Counted from the stretch's first letter, positions 1-6,944 are shown. The stretch is DNA of 9,188 nucleotides from Candidatus Zixiibacteriota bacterium (GCA_030588275.1 JAUUYJ010000084.1:1-9188); one strand, 5' to 3'. The notes: generated from the sequence alone by a model not told the origin. Numbers and translations: made by a program.

Positions 1-24
1 CCAGATTCTTAATCTGGTTTTTTT
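1..24 (+). terminator. Rho-independent terminator of a gene upstream of the window
   Basis: A 7-bp perfect stem (ccagatt / aatctgg) with a 3-base loop is followed by seven T residues at 18-24. This is the standard form of an intrinsic terminator for plus-strand transcription. The stem begins at the first base of the window, so it may extend further left. It presumably ends a gene lying outside the window and isolates the barrel gene that follows. Confidence 0.75.
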
Positions 25-27
25 CCC

Positions 28-57
28 TTAAGTATCCCTCCCATAGACCGATAATAT
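28..57 (+). promoter_or_regulatory. Candidate sigma-70-type promoter of the barrel gene
   Basis: A gataat/taatat box lies at 50-57, and a weak -35-like ttaagt lies at 28-33 with a spacer of 16-18 bases. This would start transcription near position 63-65, giving a short leader before the Shine-Dalgarno sequence at 74-79. The site sits between the upstream terminator and the gene, where a promoter is expected. The -35 match is poor, so this rests mainly on position and the -10 box. Confidence 0.3.
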
Positions 58-83
58 GGCAAAAGCCATTTTTAGGAGGTAAT

Positions 84-953
84 ATGCGTAATAAATTATT
101 TATCCTGATCTCCCTGATGATCGGCCTGCTGTTGGTCGGATCAATTCAGGCCCAGACTGAAGAAGAATTGGTTGCCCGTTTTCTCAAAAAAGCAGATAAG
201 CATCAGATCAAAAAAATCGGTTTTGTTACTTTTTCCGGATCGTACGGAAAACTGATGACCCAAAGTGATTATAACAGTTTTGCCAGCCAGATATCCCCCA
301 ATATCACCACAACCACAGGTGGAACTGGCCTGGTTGAAGGAATCTATCGTTCCAAAGAATTTAATCTTACTATGGGAATGATAACGTCGCCAACAACCTC
401 AATGGAGTTTGGCGTTTCTTACTGGCTGGAGCTTGGCTCCGACCAGACCGGTAACTACAACCTGTCACAAGTCAATTACGATGATTCGGTCATCCATGAC
501 GGATTCTCTCTTGAGTCAAAAGTTCAGGTTTACGGTATTAACGGAAACCTTAATTACTTCCTGTTTAATGCTCCGGATCGGGATGGAATTCTTCATGGTT
601 CAGCCTTAAAGCTCGGACTGGGAGCTGGTTATTACTTTGCTCGCTGGAATCTCTGGGAAGGGTACTCCTCTTACAATCTCAATACCTCTGCACAGCAAGC
701 CCTGGGCGGAAAGCTGTCCGGTTCCTCACTTGGTTTTACCGCTTCTCTGGGTAGTGAAATTCCGCTCAAATTTGGTGGAGTTATCCTTGAAGGGTCAGTA
801 AAATATTTATATCTGAACTTCGCCAAGATGAAATGGTATAATTCAGATAACCAGGAGAACGTAGCCACTTTTAACAACAATGATGACCGGGTCGAGCTTG
901 ACTTGTCAGGCGGACGGGTTCAGTTTGGTATGAAGAGATATTTCAACTGGTAG
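84..953 (+). CDS. Exported, probable outer-membrane beta-barrel protein
   Basis: The protein has 289 residues. The start is well supported: a perfect AGGAGG (74-79) stands 4 bases before the ATG. Residues 1-23 form a Sec signal peptide with a basic N-terminus (R2, K4), a hydrophobic core, and a cleavage site after I-Q-A, leaving a mature protein of about 266 residues that starts QTEEE. A short charged, helix-like stretch (about 24-45) precedes a body rich in Gly, Tyr, Asn and Ser with alternating hydrophobic residues, typical of transmembrane beta-strands. Examples are the strands around 'FGVSYWLELG', 'LGLGAGYYFARW' and 'GSVKYLYLNF'. The chain ends in an amphipathic strand with a terminal aromatic residue (...RYFNW), as many BAM-inserted barrels do. 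Together these suggest a location in the outer membrane. I do not recognise a specific family, and no substrate can be inferred. It may share a transcript with the propeller gene 61-64 bases downstream, since no terminator lies between them. Confidence 0.7.
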   Translation: MRNKLFILISLMIGLLLVGSIQAQTEEELVARFLKKADKHQIKKIGFVTFSGSYGKLMTQSDYNSFASQISPNITTTTGGTGLVEGIYRSKEFNLTMGMITSPTTSMEFGVSYWLELGSDQTGNYNLSQVNYDDSVIHDGFSLESKVQVYGINGNLNYFLFNAPDRDGILHGSALKLGLGAGYYFARWNLWEGYSSYNLNTSAQQALGGKLSGSSLGFTASLGSEIPLKFGGVILEGSVKYLYLNFAKMKWYNSDNQENVATFNNNDDRVELDLSGGRVQFGMKRYFNW

Positions 954-1017
954 GACTTGCCAAACCGTTGGGTGGTCAATATATTGCCCTCCTTAATTAT
1001 CGAAACAGGATGGATTG

Positions 1018-2076
1018 ATGCCAAAATCGAAGCTTAGTTTGACGCTATTTACCGGGCTGGTTCTGTTTGCCTTGACCACCCTCACCATTGGCCCGGTTTC
1101 AGCGCAGAAAAAAGATTCCCCCCCACCGATATTAAAAGAACCGGGGAAACTTGATGCCGGCCCGCTTCCGATGGGGCGAATTGCCTTTATTGGAGATGGT
1201 GCTATCTGGATCATGGATACCGATGGCAAAAACCGCCAACGGGTTTGTGCCGTCATGAACTCACGCGGTCGCCTCAGTTTTGCTCCAGATAACAAGCGTA
1301 TTGCCTTTTCACGAGAAGGTAAGGATACCAACAGACTACCGTCTGAGGAGGGTGGCTCTCATCAACTTCATGACGTCTTTATGGTTATCCTCGACTCGGC
1401 GGCCACCAACACCAACTGGTGGCGACGAGCGACCTTTACCCTCGGTGGATATTATGCTGAATGGTCACGGTTCGACACCCTGATTTATTGCCAAAATGAT
1501 GTCAACGCCGGGTTTGTCGATTACATATCCCCATCGCACCAACTGGCCAGGGTTAATCCGAATGATGGTCATATCGAATATCTGCGCAAAGATTGGCAGA
1601 CGATTACCACCTCAATGATTATGCCATCGATCACGCGGGATGGAAGAAAGCTGGCTTACGGTATCGTTTATAGCTCTGATCCGAACAAGATTAACCTCCG
1701 AAATTTTGGCATCAAGATCATTGATATGAAAGATATTATGCTGGCCGAATCGAAGATGCGCCAACCAAGCCCAGGACTTGGACGGGCGACTGCACCAAGT
1801 TGGTCTCCCGATGGACAATGGCTGGCCTATCTGAATAATGACCTGAGTAGCCCCGGAATCTTTATGGTCAAGCATGATCTCTCCGAAATCAGACAAATCT
1901 TTAATCCATCGATTTCTCAGCAATTGACCGCCCAGCCGGTCGCCTGGTCACCCAATTCAAAATGGATTACTTTTGCCACAGCCGATGGTCGAATCTATGT
2001 TATCGATATCAATGGAGAAAATTTGAGACCGCTAACCGGCGGGGGTAAGTTCTCCAATCCGGCCTGGTCCAACTAA
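1018..2076 (+). CDS. Exported PD40/TolB-like beta-propeller protein
   Basis: The protein has 352 residues from the ATG at 1018. The TTG at 1015 is in frame, but the ATG has better spacing to the AGGA at 1007-1010. Residues 1-29 are a Sec signal peptide ending V-S-A, so the mature protein begins QKKDS and should be periplasmic or surface-exposed. The body contains several repeats of the PD40/WD40-like type found in TolB and prolyl oligopeptidase propellers. Visible repeats are 'LSFAPDNKRIAFS' (about residue 85), 'PSITRDGRKLAYG' (about 205), 'PSWSPDGQWLAYL' (about 262) and 'VAWSPNSKWITFA' (about 310). The strands between them carry the companion D-x-D/N-G turn ('IMDTDGKN', 'VIDINGEN'). The last line 'NPAWSN' looks like the start of another blade and may close the propeller by strand exchange. 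There is no N-terminal TolB amidase-like domain and no C-terminal peptidase domain, so this is a stand-alone propeller, probably for protein binding. It is not the canonical TolB of the Tol-Pal system, and its function is unknown. Confidence 0.75.
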   Translation: MPKSKLSLTLFTGLVLFALTTLTIGPVSAQKKDSPPPILKEPGKLDAGPLPMGRIAFIGDGAIWIMDTDGKNRQRVCAVMNSRGRLSFAPDNKRIAFSREGKDTNRLPSEEGGSHQLHDVFMVILDSAATNTNWWRRATFTLGGYYAEWSRFDTLIYCQNDVNAGFVDYISPSHQLARVNPNDGHIEYLRKDWQTITTSMIMPSITRDGRKLAYGIVYSSDPNKINLRNFGIKIIDMKDIMLAESKMRQPSPGLGRATAPSWSPDGQWLAYLNNDLSSPGIFMVKHDLSEIRQIFNPSISQQLTAQPVAWSPNSKWITFATADGRIYVIDINGENLRPLTGGGKFSNPAWSN

Positions 2077-2116
2077 ATCAACCATCTATTAGAAAAAATA
2101 AATCAGTAACAGACGC

Positions 2117-2146
2117 AAAAAAAGCCCGGCAATGCCGGGCTTTTTT
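2117..2146. terminator. Bidirectional intrinsic terminator between convergent genes
   Basis: A 7-bp perfect GC-rich stem (gcccggc 2124-2130, gccgggc 2134-2140) with a 3-base loop is flanked by seven A on the left and six T on the right. It therefore reads as a stem followed by a U-tract on either strand. It ends the propeller transcript 41 bases after its stop and can also end the minus-strand transcript of the STAS-like pair. Confidence 0.92.
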
Positions 2147-2152
2147 GTACCA

Positions 2153-2176
2153 CTAACCCATCTCCGCAACAGATTA
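2153..2176 (-). repeat. Stop-codon element, copy 1 (shared 3' flank of the paralogue pair)
   Basis: Read on the minus strand, this 24-base stretch begins with the TAA stop of the downstream STAS-like gene and runs into its 3' flank. It matches 2756-2778 at about 21 of 24 aligned positions (two substitutions and one single-base gap). The ends TAATC and GGTTA could pair weakly (five pairs including one G-U). It lies just before the bidirectional terminator. Confidence 0.7.
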
Positions 2177-2614
2177 TTTTAATAGATCGGTTAACACTTT
2201 TGGGGGAATATCGGTCATCAATTGATTCTGCCCCGGTTCGATGCCATCATTGATCCAATTTAAAGCGACCTTTTCCCAGTCGGTGTTTTTGTTCGTATTT
2301 ATTACCCGTGTGACATTGTTAATACTAGACCGAAATCCGAATTGCTTGGCAATACCATGAACTACCGGAGACGTTACTATAATCGCCATCCGCAGAAGTT
2401 TTTCTTTTGACTTTTTCAGCGTTTTTGAGAGTAGATCCATCACCTCGTCCCTGGGAGTGGCTAATCTGCGAACATCAACCAATGCCGAATAAACTCCCGG
2501 ATGATCATTCATAAAAACTTCTTTTTCCCTGATGTACTGTTCTACCTCATTCAGGTTGAGAATTCCGCTAAAAGTAACATATATCCCATACTCTGTTTTT
2601 TCAATCGCATACAT
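2174..2614 (-). CDS. Small STAS/SpoIIAA-like protein, paralogue A
   Basis: The protein has 146 residues with no signal peptide, so it is probably cytoplasmic. The ATG at 2614 is preferred over the in-frame TTG at 2623 for two reasons. It aligns exactly with the start of its upstream paralogue (M-Y-x-I-E-K), and it has an AAGGGA about 10 bases upstream. The predicted order is beta (EYGIYVTFSG), alpha (EVEQYIREKE), beta (YSALVDVR), alpha (DEVMDLLSKTLKKSKEK), beta (RMAIIVTS), alpha (VVHGIAKQFGF), beta (TRVIN), alpha (WEKVALNWI). This is the layout of STAS/SpoIIAA-like domains. The best conserved blocks in the pair are 'SPVVxGIAKQxGF', 'TRVIN' and 'GIEP'. The family assignment comes from pattern only, and the ligand or partner is unknown. 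It lies 159 bases (start codon to the preceding stop region) downstream of paralogue B and is probably co-transcribed with it, although its own promoter cannot be excluded. Confidence 0.7.
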   Translation of the reverse strand: MYAIEKTEYGIYVTFSGILNLNEVEQYIREKEVFMNDHPGVYSALVDVRRLATPRDEVMDLLSKTLKKSKEKLLRMAIIVTSPVVHGIAKQFGFRSSINNVTRVINTNKNTDWEKVALNWINDGIEPGQNQLMTDIPPKVLTDLLK

Positions 2615-2684
2615 ACTTATCAAGTCCCTTCTGCTTTCCCTACTTACTTCATCGACTCCAGTAGATAATTCTTTATTTAGGCCA

Positions 2685-2707
2685 TTTGACGAGTCAGTCC
2701 GGTCAAA
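2685..2707. repeat. Short inverted repeat upstream of paralogue A
   Basis: The 6-base arms tttgac (2685-2690) and gtcaaa (2702-2707) are separated by 11 bases. The repeat lies 71 bases before the start codon of paralogue A, in the gap between the two paralogues. It could be an operator half-site pair or a weak hairpin. At this arm length it could also be chance. Confidence 0.2.
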
Positions 2708-2755
2708 CCAAATAGGGTAAATATGAAATAGTCAGTAGTAATATATTTTGGCTCT

Positions 2756-2778
2756 CTAACCATTTCCGCGACAGATTA
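2756..2778 (-). repeat. Stop-codon element, copy 2 (shared 3' flank of the paralogue pair)
   Basis: On the minus strand this starts with the TAA stop of paralogue B and continues 20 bases into the intergenic region. It matches the element at the end of paralogue A (2153-2176) closely, in the same position relative to the stop codon. The weak TAATC/GGTTA pairing potential is also kept. No U-tract follows, so it is not a terminator. Confidence 0.7.
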
Positions 2779-3216
2779 CAGAATGTGCTTTGCTGGTGAT
2801 TGGCGATCTACACTGGTGGCCTTGTTCAGATCCGGCTCGATTCCTCGAATCACCCAATCCAGAGAAATTTCTTCCCAATTGGCTATATTCAGCGAGTTTA
2901 TAACTCGGGTACAACTATGTATGCCTGATTCAAAACCAAGTTGTTTGGCTATCCCATAGACAACGGGCGAATCAACTATAATCGACATTCGTTGAAGATT
3001 ATCACTCTTCATTTTTTCCTGAGATTTTTTCAAAAAATGGAACATCTCATCATGGGGAGCGACAACCGTTCGAATATCAACCATCATTGAATAAGGACCG
3101 TCAAATTTAGACAGGATTGCTTCCTTTTCCTCGACATACCGCTTAACCTCAAGCACGGTAAGGAGCCCCCCCATGACGACATAAAGCCCATACTCTTTTT
3201 TTTCAATTTTATACAT
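2776..3216 (-). CDS. Small STAS/SpoIIAA-like protein, paralogue B
   Basis: The protein has 146 residues, exactly the length of paralogue A, and a hand alignment gives about 48% identity over the first 130 residues. It starts at an ATG with AAGGA about 10 bases upstream. It has the same alternating beta/alpha pattern: a beta strand at 'EYGLYVVMGG', a helix at 'EVKRYVEEKE', a strand at 'YSMMVDIR', a strand at 'RMSIIVDS', the helix 'VVYGIAKQLGF', then 'TRVIN' and 'GIEP'. The C-terminal 16-18 residues do not align with paralogue A. It lacks a signal peptide and membrane segments. It is first in the probable two-gene transcript. A role as an antisigma-factor-antagonist-like switch would be a guess from the fold class. 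No kinase or anti-sigma partner gene is present in the window. Confidence 0.7.
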   Translation of the reverse strand: MYKIEKKEYGLYVVMGGLLTVLEVKRYVEEKEAILSKFDGPYSMMVDIRTVVAPHDEMFHFLKKSQEKMKSDNLQRMSIIVDSPVVYGIAKQLGFESGIHSCTRVINSLNIANWEEISLDWVIRGIEPDLNKATSVDRQSPAKHIL

Positions 3217-3246
3217 TCAGGTCAAATCCTTATAATTATCCTACAT

Positions 3247-3257
3247 ATTATATTATC
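3247..3257 (-). promoter_or_regulatory. Candidate -10 region for the STAS-like pair
   Basis: On the minus strand the sequence contains overlapping gataat and tataat boxes, about 31-41 bases before the start codon of paralogue B. A -35 hexamer at normal spacing is not recognisable. The same 11 bases, accgataatat, occur at the candidate promoter of the barrel gene (47-57). Confidence 0.3.
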
Positions 3258-3323
3258 GGTAAATGGGCCAGACTCTTGATGGAAAAGACCCGGCAAAAGC
3301 GACCTCCTAACAAGCCTTTACCT

Positions 3324-3358
3324 CGCAACTCTAACTCGTGACCAGGCCCAGAGTTGCG
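3324..3358. repeat. 9-bp perfect inverted repeat
   Basis: The arms cgcaactct (3324-3332) and agagttgcg (3350-3358) are exact reverse complements with a 17-base loop. There is no adjacent T-tract on either strand, so it is not a standard terminator. It could be part of a leader RNA, a small RNA or a protein-binding site. It lies upstream of the candidate -10 box of the STAS-like pair. Confidence 0.4.
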
Positions 3359-3465
3359 CGCGACTTATCGTGAGGTGAGATCAGATAAGGAATCAGATCA
3401 GCATTGTAAGGAGCCTATTCTCACCCAATATTTTTTGATTTGCAATGGATATGAATATTAGAAAC

Positions 3466-3499
3466 AACGCAGAGCGACTCCAAAGAGTCGCCCTGCGTT
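3466..3499 (-). terminator. Probable terminator of the pepA transcript
   Basis: The left arm 3466-3480 and right arm 3485-3499 pair over 15 positions with one mismatch (3473/3492), closing a 4-base loop. The hairpin lies about 50 bases past the pepA stop codon. The downstream U-tract on the minus strand is short and interrupted, so termination may be incomplete or factor-assisted. Confidence 0.6.
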
Positions 3500-3547
3500 T
3501 GACTTTAAATAAATTATGACATAAAATGCAGGCTCAAGAAAATATCC

Positions 3548-5035
3548 CTACACCTTCTTCCAATGCGTAATCAGATCGACCAATAACCGAACCCCGAAAG
3601 CGGAAGCACCTTTTGGCACATACGGCAGACCCGATTTTTCAACATCACAGTAGGCAATATCAATATGAGCCCAGGGCCAATCCTTGGTGAATTTTTTGAG
3701 GAAAGCGGACGCAGTCAACGTGCCAGCTGGACGACCACCGGTATTCTTGATATCCGCAATCGATGATTTCATTAAATCGGAAAAATCTTTCCAGAGAGGC
3801 AATTCCCATACCCGTTCGGCAGACCGCTCCGATGCCGCTCGGATATTGTCGTTTAATTTTTGACTGGTTCCGACAAATGGAGCCCCGGCGTATCCTAAGA
3901 TAAATTGCGCCGCACCGGTTAAGGTTGCGATATCAATCACCGCCTGCGGATCAAATTTATCAGCGTAATCAAGAGCGTCGGCCAGAATCAAACGACCCTC
4001 GGCATCGGTATTGATTACCTCGATGGTATATCCAGCCCGAGAGCCAATAATATCTCCCGGACGAGTGGCCCGCCCCGACGGCATATTTTCAACCAAGGGC
4101 ATCAATCCGACCAGATTTATCTTTGCCTTCAGACGAGCCGCCGCGCAGATAACGTTGAGGACGACTGCCGATCCGGTCATATCCCCTTTCATCTCCTCCA
4201 TCCCAAGCCCCGGTTTGAGAGAGATACCACCGGCATCAAAAGTAACACCCTTGCCAACCAGAACGACCGGTTTCCCCTTTTCCTTGCCATTATATTCTAA
4301 AACGACAAAACGGGCGGTGTGATCGGAACCGACGGCAACCGCTTCCAAAGCCATCATCTTTTCTTTTTTAATCTCGGCTGGTCCCAACACCTTGCATTTA
4401 AACTTCAGCTCTTTGGCCAACTGCTTGGCATGGTCGGCGTACGATTCGGGATACAGATCGTTTCCTGGAGTATCAACCAGATCGCGACAATGGGTCACCG
4501 CCGAAGCAATAATCTCACCCCGCACCATACCCACTTCCGCTTGCTTCAGCTTGGTCTTATTCGGGACGACAACTGACATTGCGGTAATATCATTTTTATC
4601 TTTGTCATCATCGGTTTTATATTTCAGAAAACGATAGCTCCCCAAAATGGCTCCTTCGACAATCGCCGAAACAACCGGATTGGTATCAGACCCATCATAG
4701 TAGAATGAGACCGATTTCAGACCATGCGTCAGAATCATTTTCCCCACAATCCCGGAGGCCCGACGAATCGCATCAAGGTCCGCCTCTTTCTCGTCACCCA
4801 AACCGGCCAAAATCAAACGACCAGCCGCAATTTCAGGAACGTTATGAAGCATCATTGAGCTGTTGGTGGAGCCATCAAATTCGCCGCTTTCAAACATCTG
4901 CGAAACAGCCCCATCGGTCAGGATATCAATTTTCTGAAGAATATCGCCCGACGGTTTCTCCGCTTTGTAGCAAAACAGCACAACCGCTTTATCTTCTATC
5001 TCAAAGAAGTTGGAGTCATAGCATGACAAATTCAT
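3548..5035 (-). CDS. pepA: Leucyl aminopeptidase (peptidase family M17)
   Basis: The protein has 495 residues, a normal M17 length. It removes N-terminal amino acids, with a leucine preference, from peptides in the cytoplasm using two metal ions. The N-terminal macro-domain-like part (about 1-160) is divergent. The C-terminal catalytic part carries the family signature N-T-D-A-E-G-R-L (342-349). All expected ligands are present, each shifted by exactly 8 from the E. coli numbering: K262, D267, D285, D344 and E346 for metal binding, and K274 and R348 for catalysis. The ATG at 5035 has GGGAG seven bases upstream. There is no signal peptide. The gene follows the homocysteine methyltransferase/MTHFR gene by 52 AT-rich bases without a terminator, so it may be the last gene of that operon. 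PepA doubles as a DNA-binding protein in E. coli; nothing here tests that. Confidence 0.97.
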   Translation of the reverse strand: MNLSCYDSNFFEIEDKAVVLFCYKAEKPSGDILQKIDILTDGAVSQMFESGEFDGSTNSSMMLHNVPEIAAGRLILAGLGDEKEADLDAIRRASGIVGKMILTHGLKSVSFYYDGSDTNPVVSAIVEGAILGSYRFLKYKTDDDKDKNDITAMSVVVPNKTKLKQAEVGMVRGEIIASAVTHCRDLVDTPGNDLYPESYADHAKQLAKELKFKCKVLGPAEIKKEKMMALEAVAVGSDHTARFVVLEYNGKEKGKPVVLVGKGVTFDAGGISLKPGLGMEEMKGDMTGSAVVLNVICAAARLKAKINLVGLMPLVENMPSGRATRPGDIIGSRAGYTIEVINTDAEGRLILADALDYADKFDPQAVIDIATLTGAAQFILGYAGAPFVGTSQKLNDNIRAASERSAERVWELPLWKDFSDLMKSSIADIKNTGGRPAGTLTASAFLKKFTKDWPWAHIDIAYCDVEKSGLPYVPKGASAFGVRLLVDLITHWKKV

Positions 5036-5087
5036 GGTTTTCTCCCAATGGTTTATTGTTTAATTTGTTGTGATTAATTTATGAAGA

Positions 5088-6944
5088 TTAAGGGGTTGTC
5101 GTCAACCCAATTTGTTTCAAAACGGCGCCGATAGTTTCATACCGCCCGAAGGAGGGCATGTAATACAGACCGGCGACATGCTCTCGCCCTGCCTCAGATA
5201 TTTCGGTAGCTATTTCGATACCGGCTTCGTGAGCCTTCTTCCCCGCTTTTTCGATCCGCGCAATGATACTGTCAGGAATATCAATTCCCGGAACTTCGTT
5301 GTTCAGAAAGAGCGCATGACGCAATGAATGAAGCGGCAGAACGCCCATTACCAATGTTAACTCCATCGAGGCGGTTTTGTCCTGAAATCTTTTTAGCGTA
5401 TCAACATCAAAAATCGGCTGAGTCATAAAATACTGCGCACCGCTGTCTATCTTCTTTATTAGCCGCTCAATCTCGGTACTGTCGTCGTCGGATGTCAGAT
5501 TAATAGCCGCTCCGGCTAAGATATCGGTCGGGTAACCGATCTTGGCACCGGTAATCCCCCGCCCACTATTAAGAGATTTTATTATCTGTAGTAATCCGAT
5601 AGCATCAACATCATAAACGGCGGTCACGTTGGGATAATCTCCGCTGGGGGGATCGCCGGTTACGGCCAAAATATTCCTGATTCCAAGAGCGTTACCACCC
5701 AAGAGGGATGACTGCAAACCCATCATATTTTGATCGCGACAGGTCAGATGCAGGATCGTCTCTTTGCCGGTCGCCTGAAAAATCATGACCGCCGCCGCCA
5801 ATGCTCCCATTCGGGCTCGACCCATCGGTGAGTCAGCAACGTTGATGGCATCGACCCCCAATTCAGCCAGATACCTAGCTCCCTTGAGAATTTTTTGCGG
5901 ATTTGAACCACGCGGTGGATCAACCTCGACGGAGATAACCAGCTCTTTCCCCAACTTATTGCGAAAACTGGTTTCACCTATTGGGGCATGAGACGGCTTT
6001 TCCTCCGGGACTGAAACGGCGTACAGCGGTTGAAAAGTTGTCTTTTCCTTAAACACTCCTCCCGCCCGTACCACCTCGACCAACTTTTTGATATGCTCAG
6101 GAGTTGTTCCACAGCATCCTCCGATCAACCGCACACCATGCTTAATAAACTCAACCGCGCTGGCGGCAAAATATTCAGGAGATGTATAATATAAATAACG
6201 CCCCTCAATGTAGCGCGGTAACCCGGCGTTCGGCATTGCCGCTAACGGTCGATCTGTACATTGCGACATCTCGTGAATAACGTCAATAAGCGGTTGCGGT
6301 CCAACCGAGCAGTTGGCCCCAATCATTTCAACCTGACACTCCTCCAGCATCGCCACCGCCTCGGCGGGGGAATGCCCCAGATTGGTCAAGCCATCAAACG
6401 AAAAGGTCGCCTGTGCCACAATCGGGAGTTTCGAGATCGACCTGATGACCTCAATTGCAATCTTGAGTTCTTTAACGTCTGAAAATGTCTCCAGAATAAA
6501 GAGATCGACGCCCCCCTCTAATAACCCCTCGACTTGACGACGAAAAGCATCAAACATTTCGTCATACATCGGATGATCGATCTGAATCGCCCGCCGACCG
6601 GTCGGACCAATAGCGCCGGCGACAAACAACTCCCGACCCATCTCATCCCTCGCCGCCCGTGCAATACGGGCCGCCTGGCGATTTACCAGTTCGGTCTTAT
6701 CTTCGGCGTTATAATTTTTTAAGCGGATCGCATTGGCACCAAAGCTGTTCGTCTCTAAAACGTCGATACCGGCAGAAATATAATCGCAATGAATAGATTT
6801 TACTAATTCTTCGTTATCCAAGCAGAGCAGATCAAAAGAGGTCCCAAAAGAAATACCCTTCTCATGGAGAAGGGTACCCATACCTCCGTCGGCCACCAGA
6901 ACAGAATCATTCAGCCGTTCGATAAACGGAGAACTTACTCCCAT
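5088..6944 (-). CDS. yitJ: Bifunctional homocysteine S-methyltransferase / methylenetetrahydrofolate reductase
   Basis: The protein has 618 residues, close to Bacillus YitJ. Residues about 1-300 are a homocysteine S-methyltransferase barrel. It has the opening 'ADGGMGT', 'ETNSFGAN', 'GAIGPTG' and the three zinc cysteines C212 (N-C-S-V-G) and C277/C278 (G-G-C-C-G-T). Residues about 330-618 are a FAD-dependent MTHFR barrel reducing 5,10-methylene- to 5-methyl-tetrahydrofolate. Its marks are E340 in 'VEVDPPRG', 'HLTCRDQN' (about 399-406), 'VTGDPP' (428-433) and 'FMTQPIFD' (506-513, with Q509). There is no cobalamin or SAM-activation domain. The protein therefore provides the first and last modules of a MetH-like pathway on one chain. 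The ATG at 6944 has GGAGAAGGG just before it and overlaps the preceding gene's stop by 10 bases, indicating translational coupling with the MetE-type gene. The gene symbol is by similarity of architecture. The methyl donor of the N-terminal domain is not evident from sequence. Confidence 0.93.
   Translation of the reverse strand: MGVSSPFIERLNDSVLVADGGMGTLLHEKGISFGTSFDLLCLDNEELVKSIHCDYISAGIDVLETNSFGANAIRLKNYNAEDKTELVNRQAARIARAARDEMGRELFVAGAIGPTGRRAIQIDHPMYDEMFDAFRRQVEGLLEGGVDLFILETFSDVKELKIAIEVIRSISKLPIVAQATFSFDGLTNLGHSPAEAVAMLEECQVEMIGANCSVGPQPLIDVIHEMSQCTDRPLAAMPNAGLPRYIEGRYLYYTSPEYFAASAVEFIKHGVRLIGGCCGTTPEHIKKLVEVVRAGGVFKEKTTFQPLYAVSVPEEKPSHAPIGETSFRNKLGKELVISVEVDPPRGSNPQKILKGARYLAELGVDAINVADSPMGRARMGALAAAVMIFQATGKETILHLTCRDQNMMGLQSSLLGGNALGIRNILAVTGDPPSGDYPNVTAVYDVDAIGLLQIIKSLNSGRGITGAKIGYPTDILAGAAINLTSDDDSTEIERLIKKIDSGAQYFMTQPIFDVDTLKRFQDKTASMELTLVMGVLPLHSLRHALFLNNEVPGIDIPDSIIARIEKAGKKAHEAGIEIATEISEAGREHVAGLYYMPSFGRYETIGAVLKQIGLTTTP

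Larger units (their letters stand above)
3217..3547. other. Gene-free stretch of 331 bases between pepA and the STAS-like pair
   Basis: I see no convincing coding sequence on either strand. The region holds, from left to right, a candidate minus-strand promoter box (3247-3257), a 9-bp inverted repeat (3324-3358), a short direct repeat of atcagat (around 3380-3400), and a long imperfect hairpin that probably ends pepA transcription (3466-3499). The stretch 3260-3420 is less AT-rich than its surroundings and could hold a structured leader or small RNA. No known riboswitch consensus was recognised in it. Confidence 0.6.

Noticed and set aside
1015..1017. TTG start for the propeller protein
   Set aside because: The ATG immediately after it gives normal spacing to AGGA and a standard signal peptide.
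2615..2623. TTG start for paralogue A
   Set aside because: It would add three residues with no counterpart in paralogue B, and the spacing to AAGGGA is too short. The ATG at 2614 aligns with the paralogue's start.
2674..2706. TTGACC and TAAATA as a promoter for paralogue A
   Set aside because: The spacer between the two boxes is 21 bases, too long for a sigma-70 promoter, and the boxes are common by chance in AT-rich DNA.
3260..3420. A known riboswitch (cyclic-di-GMP or SAM type) before the STAS-like pair
   Set aside because: I could not find the conserved core of either class, and no linked gene fits SAM control on that side of the window.
4011..5073. Open frames on the plus strand opposite pepA
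   Set aside because: They have no ribosome binding sites or recognisable motifs, and they mirror the codon pattern of a strongly conserved gene on the other strand.
5036..5087. A promoter or terminator in the gap before pepA
   Set aside because: The 52 bases are AT-rich but contain no hairpin with a T-tract and no convincing paired -35/-10 boxes, so read-through is the simpler view.
5112..6722. Open frames on the plus strand opposite the homocysteine methyltransferase/MTHFR gene
   Set aside because: They overlap the conserved catalytic blocks of the real gene and show no family resemblance.
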